The notes under the pieces: model-generated | Seen by the model: the letters and a program-made list of their open reading frames with translations, nothing else | Told to the model about the DNA's origin: nothing | Database searches by the model: none | In this document: in pieces, positions 46,549 to 54,308 of the stretch | Position numbering within the stretch: position 1 is the first letter of the stretch | Layout: each line of letters opens with the position of its first letter | Assembly: GCF_004337695.1 (NCBI RefSeq) | Contig: NZ_SJXJ01000001.1 | Location: 248,001 to 312,000, forward strand | Direction of reading: 5' to 3' | From: Tenacibaculum sp. M341 | Lineage (GTDB): Bacteria; Bacteroidota; Bacteroidia; Flavobacteriales; Flavobacteriaceae | Length of the DNA stretch: 64,000 nt | Program-made: the position numbers and the translations under genes

Positions 46549-47046
46549 ATGAAGAATAATCTAGTAATTGTTTTTATTTTATTTTCACTAAATAATCTAT
46601 TTTCTCAAGAAGAAGTAAATGTGGGGGTGAATACAGGAATTACTATTGGTAACATAGAAAATTTTTCTACGTTTGCTTATGGTTTAGATGCTAATTACCT
46701 ATTTGAAGTTTCTAATAATATTAAAGTAGGACCTTCGTTGAATTTTGTACTTTATTTGCCTAAAGAGTTTAATGGAGAAAGAAAGGATTCTTTCCTGTAC
46801 ATGCCTATCGGTGGTTCTGTAAGGTTTCATTCTGCTAGCGATGCTTTTTATTTTGGTATTGATGCAGGTTTTGCTGTGGGATTGTCTCCAAGTGGAGATA
46901 GAGGTGGTATCTTTTTTAAACCTCTATTAGGGTATAAGTTAACAGATAGCTTTAAATTTAACCTTTTCTATTCTGCTGTTAAAAAAAGACAGCCAACTTA
47001 TAGTCATTTAGGTTTAGGTATTGTTTATAATCTTTGGGGTAGGTAA
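46549..47046 (+). CDS. outer-membrane beta-barrel protein (copy 2)
   Basis: This 165-aa protein has a signal peptide (MKNNLVIVFILFSLNNLFSQ). It aligns with the previous gene along its length: NVGVNTGITIGNIENFSTFAYG against NVGANIGLPVGDASDASSFAYG, and LGLGIVYNL near the end. The terminal residues LWGR replace the usual aromatic C-terminus, which may affect Bam-dependent insertion; the preceding Leu-Trp could still serve. It shows no strong promoter; only a loose -7-like TATATTCG lies near 46526. The gene is 13 nt before aroQ, which it may cotranscribe. Function unknown. Confidence 0.82.
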   Translation: MKNNLVIVFILFSLNNLFSQEEVNVGVNTGITIGNIENFSTFAYGLDANYLFEVSNNIKVGPSLNFVLYLPKEFNGERKDSFLYMPIGGSVRFHSASDAFYFGIDAGFAVGLSPSGDRGGIFFKPLLGYKLTDSFKFNLFYSAVKKRQPTYSHLGLGIVYNLWGR

Positions 47047-47059
47047 AAATATTTTTAAA

Positions 47060-47476
47060 ATGAAATTAATAATTATAAATGGACCTAATTTAAATTTATT
47101 AGGTAAAAGAGAGCCAACTATATATGGAAATACATCTTTTGAGTCATTTTTTGAAGAAGAATTAAAAGAAAAGTATTCGAATGTAGAGTTGATATATTTT
47201 CAATCAAATATTGAAGGTGAAATAATCAATAAGATTCATGAAGTTGGTTTTTCTTATGACGGAATTGTTTTGAATGCAGCTGCTTACACACATACTTCAG
47301 TAGCAATAGGAGATGCAGTTAAAGCAATAGAAACTCCAGTTATTGAAGTTCATATTTCTAATGTTCATTCTAGAGAAAAATTTAGACATACAAGCTACAT
47401 AGCTCCGAATGCTAAGGGAGTAATTTCTGGTTTTGGACTAAAAAGTTATGAATTAGCTATTCAAAGTTTTTTATAA
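47060..47476 (+). CDS. aroQ: 3-dehydroquinate dehydratase, type II
   Basis: It converts 3-dehydroquinate to 3-dehydroshikimate in the shikimate pathway, as a dodecamer. The protein has 138 aa from the ATG at 47060, which begins the family start MKLIIINGPNLNLLGKREP. A longer frame starting at 47021 would run into the preceding gene and is rejected. Key residues are Asn12 of the NLNLLG segment, Arg17 and Tyr22 of KREPTIYG, the catalytic His of the EVHISNVH segment, and Arg in SREKFRHTSYIA. It follows the beta-barrel gene by 13 nt and is convergent with the S41 protease. Confidence 0.97.
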   Translation: MKLIIINGPNLNLLGKREPTIYGNTSFESFFEEELKEKYSNVELIYFQSNIEGEIINKIHEVGFSYDGIVLNAAAYTHTSVAIGDAVKAIETPVIEVHISNVHSREKFRHTSYIAPNAKGVISGFGLKSYELAIQSFL

Positions 47477-47487
47477 CTCCTTCTTAT

Positions 47488-48912
47488 TTATTTAAGAGGA
47501 GTTAATAAAACTTCATTGGTAACATAGTTTTCTTTAGAGTTACCATGACGTCTGAATTCCGAAGGAACATCAGATGTAGTACTATTAATAATATTATCTA
47601 TTGCAAAATCTAAAATAGGGTCAGTTCTTTCACCTAATTCTCCTAAATTACCATAATCTTCCGCTAATGTTTGTGATGCAGTGATTCTGCTATTTATCGC
47701 ATCTTTGTTTAGTACAGTTGCAACGTTAGGAAGTAATGCATAATTATGGCTAGGATTTATTTCAAATTTCTTGTAATTTTCAGAATCATATAAAACAGAA
47801 AAGGCATTGTAAACACCTTTAGTGTTTTCTCCTATGGTATGAACATCAATATGAGAAGCTAAACCATTAATTAAAACTTCAGAAGCTGAAGCTGTTTTAT
47901 TAGACGTTAAAAAATATACCTTAGTAAGATTTAAAGCATTTAAAGGATTTCTGTTAGGAAGAATATCAGTGATTAAAGTTTCTAATAATTGTGTGCTTCT
48001 GTTGGTGTTTACTTTATTATTCCATACTTCAGAGGCTAAAACTTCACCTTTTAATTGACCAGCAATCAAACTAGCTAAAATATTCACAGCTTCAATAGAT
48101 CCATTAGAAGTGTATCGTAAGTCAACAATTAATTCGTCAATAGCTTCTGTTCTAAAATTAGCAAAAGCAATATTCAATTCATTTAAAAACTCATTATTGA
48201 ATTCATTATATAACAAATAACCTATTTTGGTAGTTCCTTCAGTAAATGTTTTATTAATTGCAACAGGATCTGGTGAGATTGTTTCTGCTACTAAATCAAT
48301 GACGGCTGGAGTAGTTGTAGGTGAAGCAGGAGTAATCATTGGATTACCATTATTATAGTTATCAGCCAACGTAATAGAATATCCTGTAGGATTGTTCAAT
48401 AATAAACCTCTGTAGTTTGCTCTAGTTAATGGGGTGTCATTTACAGCTGTAAAAATCATACCTCTTGTTACACCGTTACGAGAAGCGCTAGAATTAGGGT
48501 GTACATAAGAAACAAATGCAAAAACATTTTCAGAATTGTCTCTGAAATTAACAATTTCAAATTCCATTCCTGTAGTAAGAATAACACCTTTTAATTGTTC
48601 TTCTAAAATATTGAAATCTTCATGAAGAGTAGAAACAGAATCAATATCAATAGGTCTGTATAATAAACTTTGAAAAATAGTATTAGGTTCATCAAATCCA
48701 GCTAAATAAGTGTTTAGTTGTTCTCTGGTAGAAAATCTTCTGTCAGATAAATCGCTAATTTCACCTTGCCATCTGTAATAAGCATTTAAACCTGTCCAAA
48801 CAAAATCATTCACTTCTAAATCACCAGGAACAAATTCATCTTTACTACAATTAAATAAAGAGAAGAAAGTTATTAAAAGCAATAATACTTTGTAGGTCAT
48901 GTTTCGTTTCAT
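47488..48912 (-). CDS. S41-family (C-terminal processing-like) peptidase lipoprotein
   Basis: The protein has 474 aa from the ATG at 48912, chosen because it gives MKRNMTYKVLLLLITFFSLFNC, a normal lipoprotein signal; the longer frame from 48969 adds 19 unlikely residues. After the Cys comes SKDEF, again a Lys-acidic pattern suggesting surface exposure. A region with an interdomain part (about 60-120), a PDZ-like domain (about 120-200, HPNSSASRNGVTRGMIFTAV) and the S41 core (about 215-430) are seen. The catalytic Ser lies in TSNKTASASEVLINGL. It should process envelope or external peptides. It is divergent from the ECF sigma operon, 240 nt away. Confidence 0.88.
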   Translation of the reverse strand: MKRNMTYKVLLLLITFFSLFNCSKDEFVPGDLEVNDFVWTGLNAYYRWQGEISDLSDRRFSTREQLNTYLAGFDEPNTIFQSLLYRPIDIDSVSTLHEDFNILEEQLKGVILTTGMEFEIVNFRDNSENVFAFVSYVHPNSSASRNGVTRGMIFTAVNDTPLTRANYRGLLLNNPTGYSITLADNYNNGNPMITPASPTTTPAVIDLVAETISPDPVAINKTFTEGTTKIGYLLYNEFNNEFLNELNIAFANFRTEAIDELIVDLRYTSNGSIEAVNILASLIAGQLKGEVLASEVWNNKVNTNRSTQLLETLITDILPNRNPLNALNLTKVYFLTSNKTASASEVLINGLASHIDVHTIGENTKGVYNAFSVLYDSENYKKFEINPSHNYALLPNVATVLNKDAINSRITASQTLAEDYGNLGELGERTDPILDFAIDNIINSTTSDVPSEFRRHGNSKENYVTNEVLLTPLK

Positions 48913-49076
48913 TCGTATACTTTTTATATTTTCAATTAACATTACACTCGTTTTAAATCTAGCTTTCATAACAAAATAATTACTCTTAATAATTGTAAAT
49001 TTATAATTAAAATTACAATGTACCTATAGTATTTAACGTAATTTATGTAAAAATTAGTATTTATTTGAAATATAAT

Positions 49077-49102
49077 TGTAACAAAAAAAACACTGGCTCG
49101 TC
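49077..49102 (+). promoter_or_regulatory. candidate ECF sigma-dependent promoter (autoregulation)
   Basis: TGTAAC (49077-49082), 16 nt, then CGTC (49099-49102) matches the bipartite AAC/CGTC pattern of ECF sigma promoters. It lies 50 nt before the ATG of the sigma gene and does not look like the housekeeping TTG/TAnnTTTG signal. Confidence 0.6.
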
Positions 49103-49151
49103 GTAAGTGTGTAAAAGAAGTTAATACAACTAACAATTAAGTAACCAAACT

Positions 49152-49661
49152 ATGAACCAATCAGACTTTTTAAAAGCTGTTTTACCCTTTAAAGATAAGG
49201 TGTTTCGTTTAGCAAAACGCTTGCTTGTATCGAGAGAGGAAGCAGAAGATGCGACACAAGAGCTTTATTTTAAATTATGGAGAAACAAGGAAAAATTGGC
49301 TACTTATAAGAATGTAGAAGCTTTTGCAATGACAATGACAAAAAATTATTGTTTTGATAGATTAAAATCGAAACAAGCTAGCAACTTAACATTGGTGCAT
49401 AGCAATTATAAAGAAAAAGAAACATTGTTAGAAAAGAAAGTAGAATATAAGGATAGTGTAAACCAAGTGCATGAGCTTATAGAAAATTTGCCCGAACAGC
49501 AAAGAATGATTATTCAGTTAAGAGATATTGAACAATATGATTTTAACGAAATATGTGAAATGGTAAATATGAAGCCAACAGCAGTTCGAGTAGCTTTATC
49601 TAGAGCTCGCAAAACAATAAGAGAAGCGTTAATTAAAAAACATAACTATGGAGTTAGCTAA
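49152..49661 (+). CDS. RNA polymerase ECF-subfamily sigma factor
   Basis: This 169-aa protein has the two sigma regions. Region 2 (about 10-75) has FRLAKRLLVSREEAEDATQELYFKLWRNK, the usual core-binding text; region 4 (about 105-160) has LPEQQRMIIQLRDIEQYDFNEICEMVNMKPTAVRVALSRARK. No extra sensor domain is present. It is the first gene of a unit with a downstream single-pass membrane protein (overlap 14 nt), and two DUF4252 proteins. The overlap couples the sigma factor with its probable anti-sigma partner. The upstream AAC/CGTC-type promoter points to autoregulation. Confidence 0.95.
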   Translation: MNQSDFLKAVLPFKDKVFRLAKRLLVSREEAEDATQELYFKLWRNKEKLATYKNVEAFAMTMTKNYCFDRLKSKQASNLTLVHSNYKEKETLLEKKVEYKDSVNQVHELIENLPEQQRMIIQLRDIEQYDFNEICEMVNMKPTAVRVALSRARKTIREALIKKHNYGVS

Positions 49662-50124
49662 CATAGAAAAGTTATTAGAAAAATACTTAGAAGCGGAAAC
49701 TTCTGTAAGAGAAGAGCAATTATTAAGAACATATTTTACATCGGGTAATGTAGCTCCACATTTACAAGAATACGTAGCGCTGTTTGAGTATTTTAAAGAA
49801 AGTCAAAGTGAAGTTTGTGATACAATCATTCAGTTAAAACCTAAGAAAACAAAAAGTAAGAACTTAAAATGGTTATCAATAGCAGCATCTTTAACTTTAG
49901 TCGTAAGTATTTATTTAGGAAAGCAAGAGCATGATAAATATGTAGCAAAACAACAATATGCTCAAGTAAAAGAAGCATTGTTGCAGGTTTCATTCAATTT
50001 AAATAAAGGAAATGACGCATTGTATGCAGTTTCAAACAATTTAAATAAAGGAAGAGAAGCTGTTGGTAAATTAGGTACCTACGATTCAACTGTGAAAACA
50101 GTACTTAACAAAGTAAATTATTAA
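49648..50124 (+). CDS. probable anti-sigma factor-like single-pass membrane protein
   Basis: This 158-aa protein starts 14 nt before the end of the sigma gene. The N-terminal cytoplasmic part (about 1-70) begins MELANIEKLLEKYLEAETSVREEQLLRTYF, similar to other Bacteroidota proteins next to ECF genes. One membrane segment follows (about 72-91, LKWLSIAASLTLVVSIYLG). The C-terminal part has NLNKGNDALYAVSNNLNKGREA, an imperfect duplication. No zinc anti-sigma HxxxCxxC motif is visible. Role as sigma regulator is inferred from position and topology only. Confidence 0.75.
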   Translation: MELANIEKLLEKYLEAETSVREEQLLRTYFTSGNVAPHLQEYVALFEYFKESQSEVCDTIIQLKPKKTKSKNLKWLSIAASLTLVVSIYLGKQEHDKYVAKQQYAQVKEALLQVSFNLNKGNDALYAVSNNLNKGREAVGKLGTYDSTVKTVLNKVNY

Positions 50125-50168
50125 TTAAAAAAGTAAACAAGTAAACCCAAGTTTAAAAATTAGAAATC

Positions 50169-50678
50169 ATGAAAAAAGTAATCATATTATTAGCATTTAT
50201 ATTTGCCGCTAACGTAGGATTTAGTCAATCTATGTTTGATAAATTAGAGTATTTAGATGAAGTTTCATCTGTAGTTGTAACCAAGGATGCTTTTGAGTTA
50301 ATTAAAAAGTTTCCAGATGCGCAATCTGAAGATATGGAAATTATTAATACAGCGAAATCATTAGAAGAGTTAAAAGTTTTTTCTACTGAAGATATGAAAA
50401 TAGCAGCTCAAATGGATGAAATGGTTAATAAGGCTATTAAAAGTTCAAACTTAACTCAGTTAATGAGAGTAAAAGATAAAGGATCTAGAGTTAAAATTTA
50501 CATCAAATCTACAAGTAATAAAGATATTGTAAGTGAGGTTTTAATGTATGTGAAAAGTTCTGATAAAGAAGACAAAGATGATAAGCCTTCAGCAACTATT
50601 ATTTCATTAACAGGAGAAATAGATGTAAACAAACTAGCAAAAATAGCTGGTAACTACGAGAAAAAATCGAACAAATAA
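50169..50678 (+). CDS. DUF4252 domain-containing exported protein
   Basis: This 169-aa protein has a cleavable signal peptide (MKKVIILLAFIFAANVGFSQ) and no lipobox. The mature protein fits DUF4252: SMFDKLEYLDEVSSVVVTKDAF at the start and then the VKIYIKSTSNKDIVSEVLMYVKSSD strand-turn-strand pattern, ending VNKLAKIAG. In Bacteroidota these genes often travel with ECF sigma factors. It lies 44 nt after the anti-sigma-like gene. Function is unknown; it may be a stress-response effector of the sigma unit. Confidence 0.85.
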   Translation: MKKVIILLAFIFAANVGFSQSMFDKLEYLDEVSSVVVTKDAFELIKKFPDAQSEDMEIINTAKSLEELKVFSTEDMKIAAQMDEMVNKAIKSSNLTQLMRVKDKGSRVKIYIKSTSNKDIVSEVLMYVKSSDKEDKDDKPSATIISLTGEIDVNKLAKIAGNYEKKSNK

Positions 50679-50694
50679 TTTTAATCTAATACAT

Positions 50695-50721
50695 AACCAA
50701 GAGGAAAAATTCCTCTTGGTT
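50695..50721 (+). terminator. strong stem-loop between the two DUF4252 genes
   Basis: A perfect 12-bp stem AACCAAGAGGAA/TTCCTCTTGGTT (50695-50706, 50710-50721) with a 3-nt loop. There is only TTT after it, so it may be a weak terminator or a transcript-stability element. Confidence 0.55.
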
Positions 50722-50737
50722 TAAAAATATAAATTCC

Positions 50738-51298
50738 ATGAAAAAACTATATACTACCATATCAATACTGTTTTTGGCAGTTTTTTTGAATTCTTGCCAA
50801 AAGGAACTAACCTTGCAAAAATACTTGGTTGAAAGTCAGTCTAATGACAACTTTACAACATTAGATTTTTCAACAAGTACACTGCCTTTTGATTTAAAGG
50901 AAGATGTATCTGAAGAAGATTTAAAAGCTTTTAAAAGTGTTAAAAAAGTTAATATTGCATTCTTAGCTAAATCTGATGCAAGTGAAGAAGAGTTAACAAC
51001 TGAAAAAAATAAGCTAAGAAGTATTTTTAAAGATTCAGAATATAAAACATTAATGAAGTTTAATGACAAAATAGGAAGAGGAACTATTTATTACTTAGGT
51101 GAAACAACTGATGATATTAAAGAAATTGTTGGGGTTGTTGAAGCTGAAAAATTTGGAGTAGGAATTGCTAGATTGTTAGGAGAAAAAATGGATCCTTCTG
51201 CTATTATGAAAATGGTAAATAGTAGTAAGATAGATCAAGATAATGCAGGTTTAAAATCTATAGCAAGTATGTTTAATAAGAAAAGTAGTTCTAAATAA
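50738..51298 (+). CDS. DUF4252 domain-containing lipoprotein
   Basis: This 186-aa protein has a lipoprotein signal (MKKLYTTISILFLAVFLNSC). It is related in layout to the preceding protein, with acidic mature sequence, a KTLMKFNDKIGRGTIYYLGETTDDIKEIV segment comparable to the LMRVKDKGSRVKIYIKS strand pair, and a short C-terminal helix with Met. It closes the sigma unit before a good terminator. A soluble and a lipid-anchored version encoded together suggests that the two act in the same complex or on each other. No function is known to me. Confidence 0.82.
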   Translation: MKKLYTTISILFLAVFLNSCQKELTLQKYLVESQSNDNFTTLDFSTSTLPFDLKEDVSEEDLKAFKSVKKVNIAFLAKSDASEEELTTEKNKLRSIFKDSEYKTLMKFNDKIGRGTIYYLGETTDDIKEIVGVVEAEKFGVGIARLLGEKMDPSAIMKMVNSSKIDQDNAGLKSIASMFNKKSSSK

Positions 51299-51324
51299 GA
51301 ACATAATAAGCAATTAAAACTTTT

Positions 51325-51367
51325 AAAAAAATCTCTGTTGATATTTAAATTCGACAGAGATTTTTTA
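51325..51367 (+). terminator. terminator after the ECF sigma unit
   Basis: TCTCTGTTGA (51332-51341) pairs with TCGACAGAGA (51351-51360) with one G-U pair, flanked by an A run before and six T residues after. Confidence 0.8.
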
Positions 51368-51498
51368 TTGTAATTAATTTAAAACTGATTTTAAATTAAC
51401 ATTGAGACTTTTATGATAACAGAAAATTAAATTTATAGTTTAGATAACTTTTAAACCAATGAATAAATTTCAGGATAAAATAATTTAATCTCAAAAAA

Positions 51499-52305
51499 AT
51501 GAAAAAAATTACACTAAAATTTATCTGTATTGTTTGTTTAACAGCATTTGGTTTTAATTTAAAAGCTCAAAAAAATACAAGTAACTCTTTAAATTCAATA
51601 ATTACATCTGGAGAAGTTATTACTAATAGTAATGAAAAAGCAACTTCAGCGTTAAGAACTCTTACTGTTGAGTACTTTTTTGGTCAAACGCCAAATACAA
51701 CAGGTTTTTTAGCAATTATAAATAAAGAGTTTGCTACTATTGAAGAATATTCTGATGAAATTATTTCTTTTGCTTACAATGCTGAAAATTTAAATCCAAA
51801 TTTAGAAGTAGATGAAATTGTTTTTGGAGCTTCTCAAATAGAAGGAATTGGTGATGGTGTAGAAAACGATTCTCAAGCATTAGTTACAGCTATAAACAGT
51901 AATAACGTATCAGAAGTTCAAAGATTGATAGGGAAAATTAACCAAGGTTTTATTGGTGTTTCTAATTATGTTGAAGAAATCATAGATGTTGCTAAAGATT
52001 TAAAAGAAATTCCACAAACATTTAATGTAAGAATTGAGTTAGTTGATAATAATGGAAATTCAATATCAGCAGATACCTTACCAGGATATTTTGCGCAAAA
52101 TTTAGCAACGAATGTATATTTTTCCGCAGGAGAAAATCAAGGAGATCCAATAGATTTGTTTTTTAATTTAGAAGAAGGATCATATCGTTTTGACGCTTTT
52201 GATGGATACTTTGATGGAGCGAGTAGTAAAACAATAACATTATCAAATGATCTTGTAGAGGCAGATGGATTCATTGTAGTTACTTTAAGATATTGGTCAG
52301 AATAG
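51499..52305 (+). CDS. secreted protein of unknown function
   Basis: This 268-aa protein has a signal peptide (MKKITLKFICIVCLTAFGFNLKAQ). The mature N-half (about 25-165) looks alpha-helical and acidic, with TSGEVITNSNEKATSALRTLTVEYFFGQ. The C-terminal part (about 168-268) resembles a beta-sandwich with FNVRIELVDNNGNSISADTLPGYFAQNLATNVYFSAGE and ends with EADGFIVVTLRYWSE. No T9SS tail or lipobox is present. I do not recognise the family. It is a single gene between two terminators, so its regulation is separate from the sigma unit. Confidence 0.75.
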   Translation: MKKITLKFICIVCLTAFGFNLKAQKNTSNSLNSIITSGEVITNSNEKATSALRTLTVEYFFGQTPNTTGFLAIINKEFATIEEYSDEIISFAYNAENLNPNLEVDEIVFGASQIEGIGDGVENDSQALVTAINSNNVSEVQRLIGKINQGFIGVSNYVEEIIDVAKDLKEIPQTFNVRIELVDNNGNSISADTLPGYFAQNLATNVYFSAGENQGDPIDLFFNLEEGSYRFDAFDGYFDGASSKTITLSNDLVEADGFIVVTLRYWSE

Positions 52306-52329
52306 TCTAAAAAATAGATTAAAATACCC

Positions 52330-52363
52330 AACGTCAACGTTTTTAACATCGTTGGCGTTTTTT
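52330..52363 (+). terminator. terminator of the secreted-protein gene
   Basis: AACGTCAACG (52330-52339) pairs with CGTTGGCGTT (52350-52359) with one G-U pair, then TTTT. Confidence 0.8.
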
Positions 52364-52447
52364 GTTAATTAAATCCTGATTATATTCTTTTTAAAAATAA
52401 AGCTAAGTACTATATTAGCGGTTCATACCTCAACTTTACTGATTTTT

Positions 52448-54304
52448 ATGACGCAAGAAACGAAATATACCGAAGATAATATACGATCACTCGATTGGAA
52501 GGAACATATCCGAATGCGACCTGGAATGTACATTGGGAAGCTAGGAGATGGATCTTCGCCAGATGATGGTATTTATATTTTGGTTAAAGAGGTTTTAGAT
52601 AACTCTATTGATGAATTTGTAATGGGTACTGGTAAAACCATAGAAGTATCTATTCAAGGAAATAAAGTAATTGTTAGAGATTACGGTCGTGGTATCCCTT
52701 TAGGGAAAGTAGTTGACGTGGTTTCTAAAATGAATACAGGAGGTAAATACGATAGTAGAGCCTTTAAAAAGTCAGTAGGTTTAAACGGAGTTGGTACCAA
52801 AGCAGTAAATGCATTATCTACTTTTTTTAGGGTAGAAAGTACACGTGATGGTAAATCTGCTTCAGCAGAATTTGAAAAAGGGAATCTTACAAATCAAGAC
52901 CTTTTAGAAGAAACATCTAGAAGAAGAGGAACTAAAGTAACATTTATTGCAGATGATGCTATTTTTAAAAACTATAAATACCGTCCTGAGTATGTAATTC
53001 GTCTACTAAAAAACTATGTATACTTAAATCCAGGGTTAACAATTGTTTTCAATGGAGAAAAGTATTATTCAGAAAATGGATTAAAGGATTTATTAGAAGA
53101 TAACAACAATCAAGAAGATATGTTGTATCCAATAATTCATTTAAAAGGAGATGATATTGAAGTTGCAATGACGCATAGTAAAACGCAATATTCAGAAGAA
53201 TATCATTCGTTTGTAAATGGTCAAAATACTACACAAGGAGGTACACACCAAGCAGCGTTTAGAGAAGCAGTTGTTAAAACAATCAGAGAGTTTTATGGTA
53301 AAAATTTTGAAGCTTCAGATATACGTAAATCAATAATAGCAGCCATTTCTATTAAAGTAATGGAACCTGTTTTTGAAAGTCAAACAAAAACAAAGTTAGG
53401 TTCTACCGAAATGGGAGGTGATTTACCAACAGTTCGTACTTATATCAATGACTTTGTAAAAAATAAGTTAGATAATTATCTACACAAGAATACAGTAATT
53501 GCTGAAACATTACAGAAAAAGATTTTACAAGCAGAAAAAGAGCGTAAAGAACTTTCTGGAATACGAAAACTAGCAAGAGATAGAGCTAAAAAAGCAAATT
53601 TACATAACAAAAAATTACGTGATTGTCGTATTCATTTTGGTGATACTAAAAAGGAAGATTATTTAAATACAACTTTATTTATAACGGAGGGAGATTCGGC
53701 TTCTGGATCAATCACTAAGTCAAGAAATGTTAACACTCAAGCCGTTTTTAGTTTAAAGGGAAAACCTTTAAATTCTTACGGATTAACCAAGAAAATTGTA
53801 TACGAAAACGAGGAGTTTAATTTATTGCAAGCTGCTTTAAATATTGAAGATGGTTTAGAAGGATTACGATATAACAACATTGTAATTGCAACTGATGCCG
53901 ATGTAGATGGTATGCATATTCGTTTGTTATTAATAACCTTCTTTTTACAGTTTTTTCCAGAAGTAATTAAAGAGGGGCATTTATACATTTTAGAAACACC
54001 TTTATTTAGAGTTCGTAATAAAAAGGAAACACATTATTGTTATTCCGAAGCTGAAAAACAAGCTGCTATCAATAAATTGAGAGGAAAACCTGAAATTACA
54101 CGATTTAAAGGACTTGGGGAGATTTCTCCAAACGAATTTGTTCATTTTATAGGTGATGATATTCGTTTAGATCCTGTAATGCTAGATAAAGAAATGTCTA
54201 TAGATCAGATGCTTCAATTCTATATGGGGAAAAATACACCTGATAGACAAAAATTTATCATTCAAAATTTAAAGGTTGAACAAGATATTGTAGAGGAAAG
54301 TTAA
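52448..54304 (+). CDS. parE: DNA topoisomerase IV subunit B
   Basis: This ATPase subunit of topoisomerase IV, which decatenates daughter chromosomes, has 618 aa. The GHKL ATPase domain (about 25-220) has [24 protein letters not shown] and the [21 protein letters not shown] nucleotide-binding lid; the transducer domain follows (about 225-400, [12 protein letters not shown]), then the Toprim region with [31 protein letters not shown] and a C-terminal [15 protein letters not shown]. It is ParE rather than GyrB because no GyrB-type insertion is seen and it is linked to parC one gene downstream. Confidence 0.97.
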   Translation: MTQETKYTEDNIRSLDWKEHIRMRPGMYIGKLGDGSSPDDGIYILVKEVLDNSIDEFVMGTGKTIEVSIQGNKVIVRDYGRGIPLGKVVDVVSKMNTGGKYDSRAFKKSVGLNGVGTKAVNALSTFFRVESTRDGKSASAEFEKGNLTNQDLLEETSRRRGTKVTFIADDAIFKNYKYRPEYVIRLLKNYVYLNPGLTIVFNGEKYYSENGLKDLLEDNNNQEDMLYPIIHLKGDDIEVAMTHSKTQYSEEYHSFVNGQNTTQGGTHQAAFREAVVKTIREFYGKNFEASDIRKSIIAAISIKVMEPVFESQTKTKLGSTEMGGDLPTVRTYINDFVKNKLDNYLHKNTVIAETLQKKILQAEKERKELSGIRKLARDRAKKANLHNKKLRDCRIHFGDTKKEDYLNTTLFITEGDSASGSITKSRNVNTQAVFSLKGKPLNSYGLTKKIVYENEEFNLLQAALNIEDGLEGLRYNNIVIATDADVDGMHIRLLLITFFLQFFPEVIKEGHLYILETPLFRVRNKKETHYCYSEAEKQAAINKLRGKPEITRFKGLGEISPNEFVHFIGDDIRLDPVMLDKEMSIDQMLQFYMGKNTPDRQKFIIQNLKVEQDIVEES

Positions 54305-54308
54305 ATAC

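Noticed and set aside
47021-47059. Start of aroQ at 47021 inside the preceding gene
   Set aside because: The family N-terminus MKLIIINGPNLN begins at 47060, and the earlier start overlaps the beta-barrel gene.
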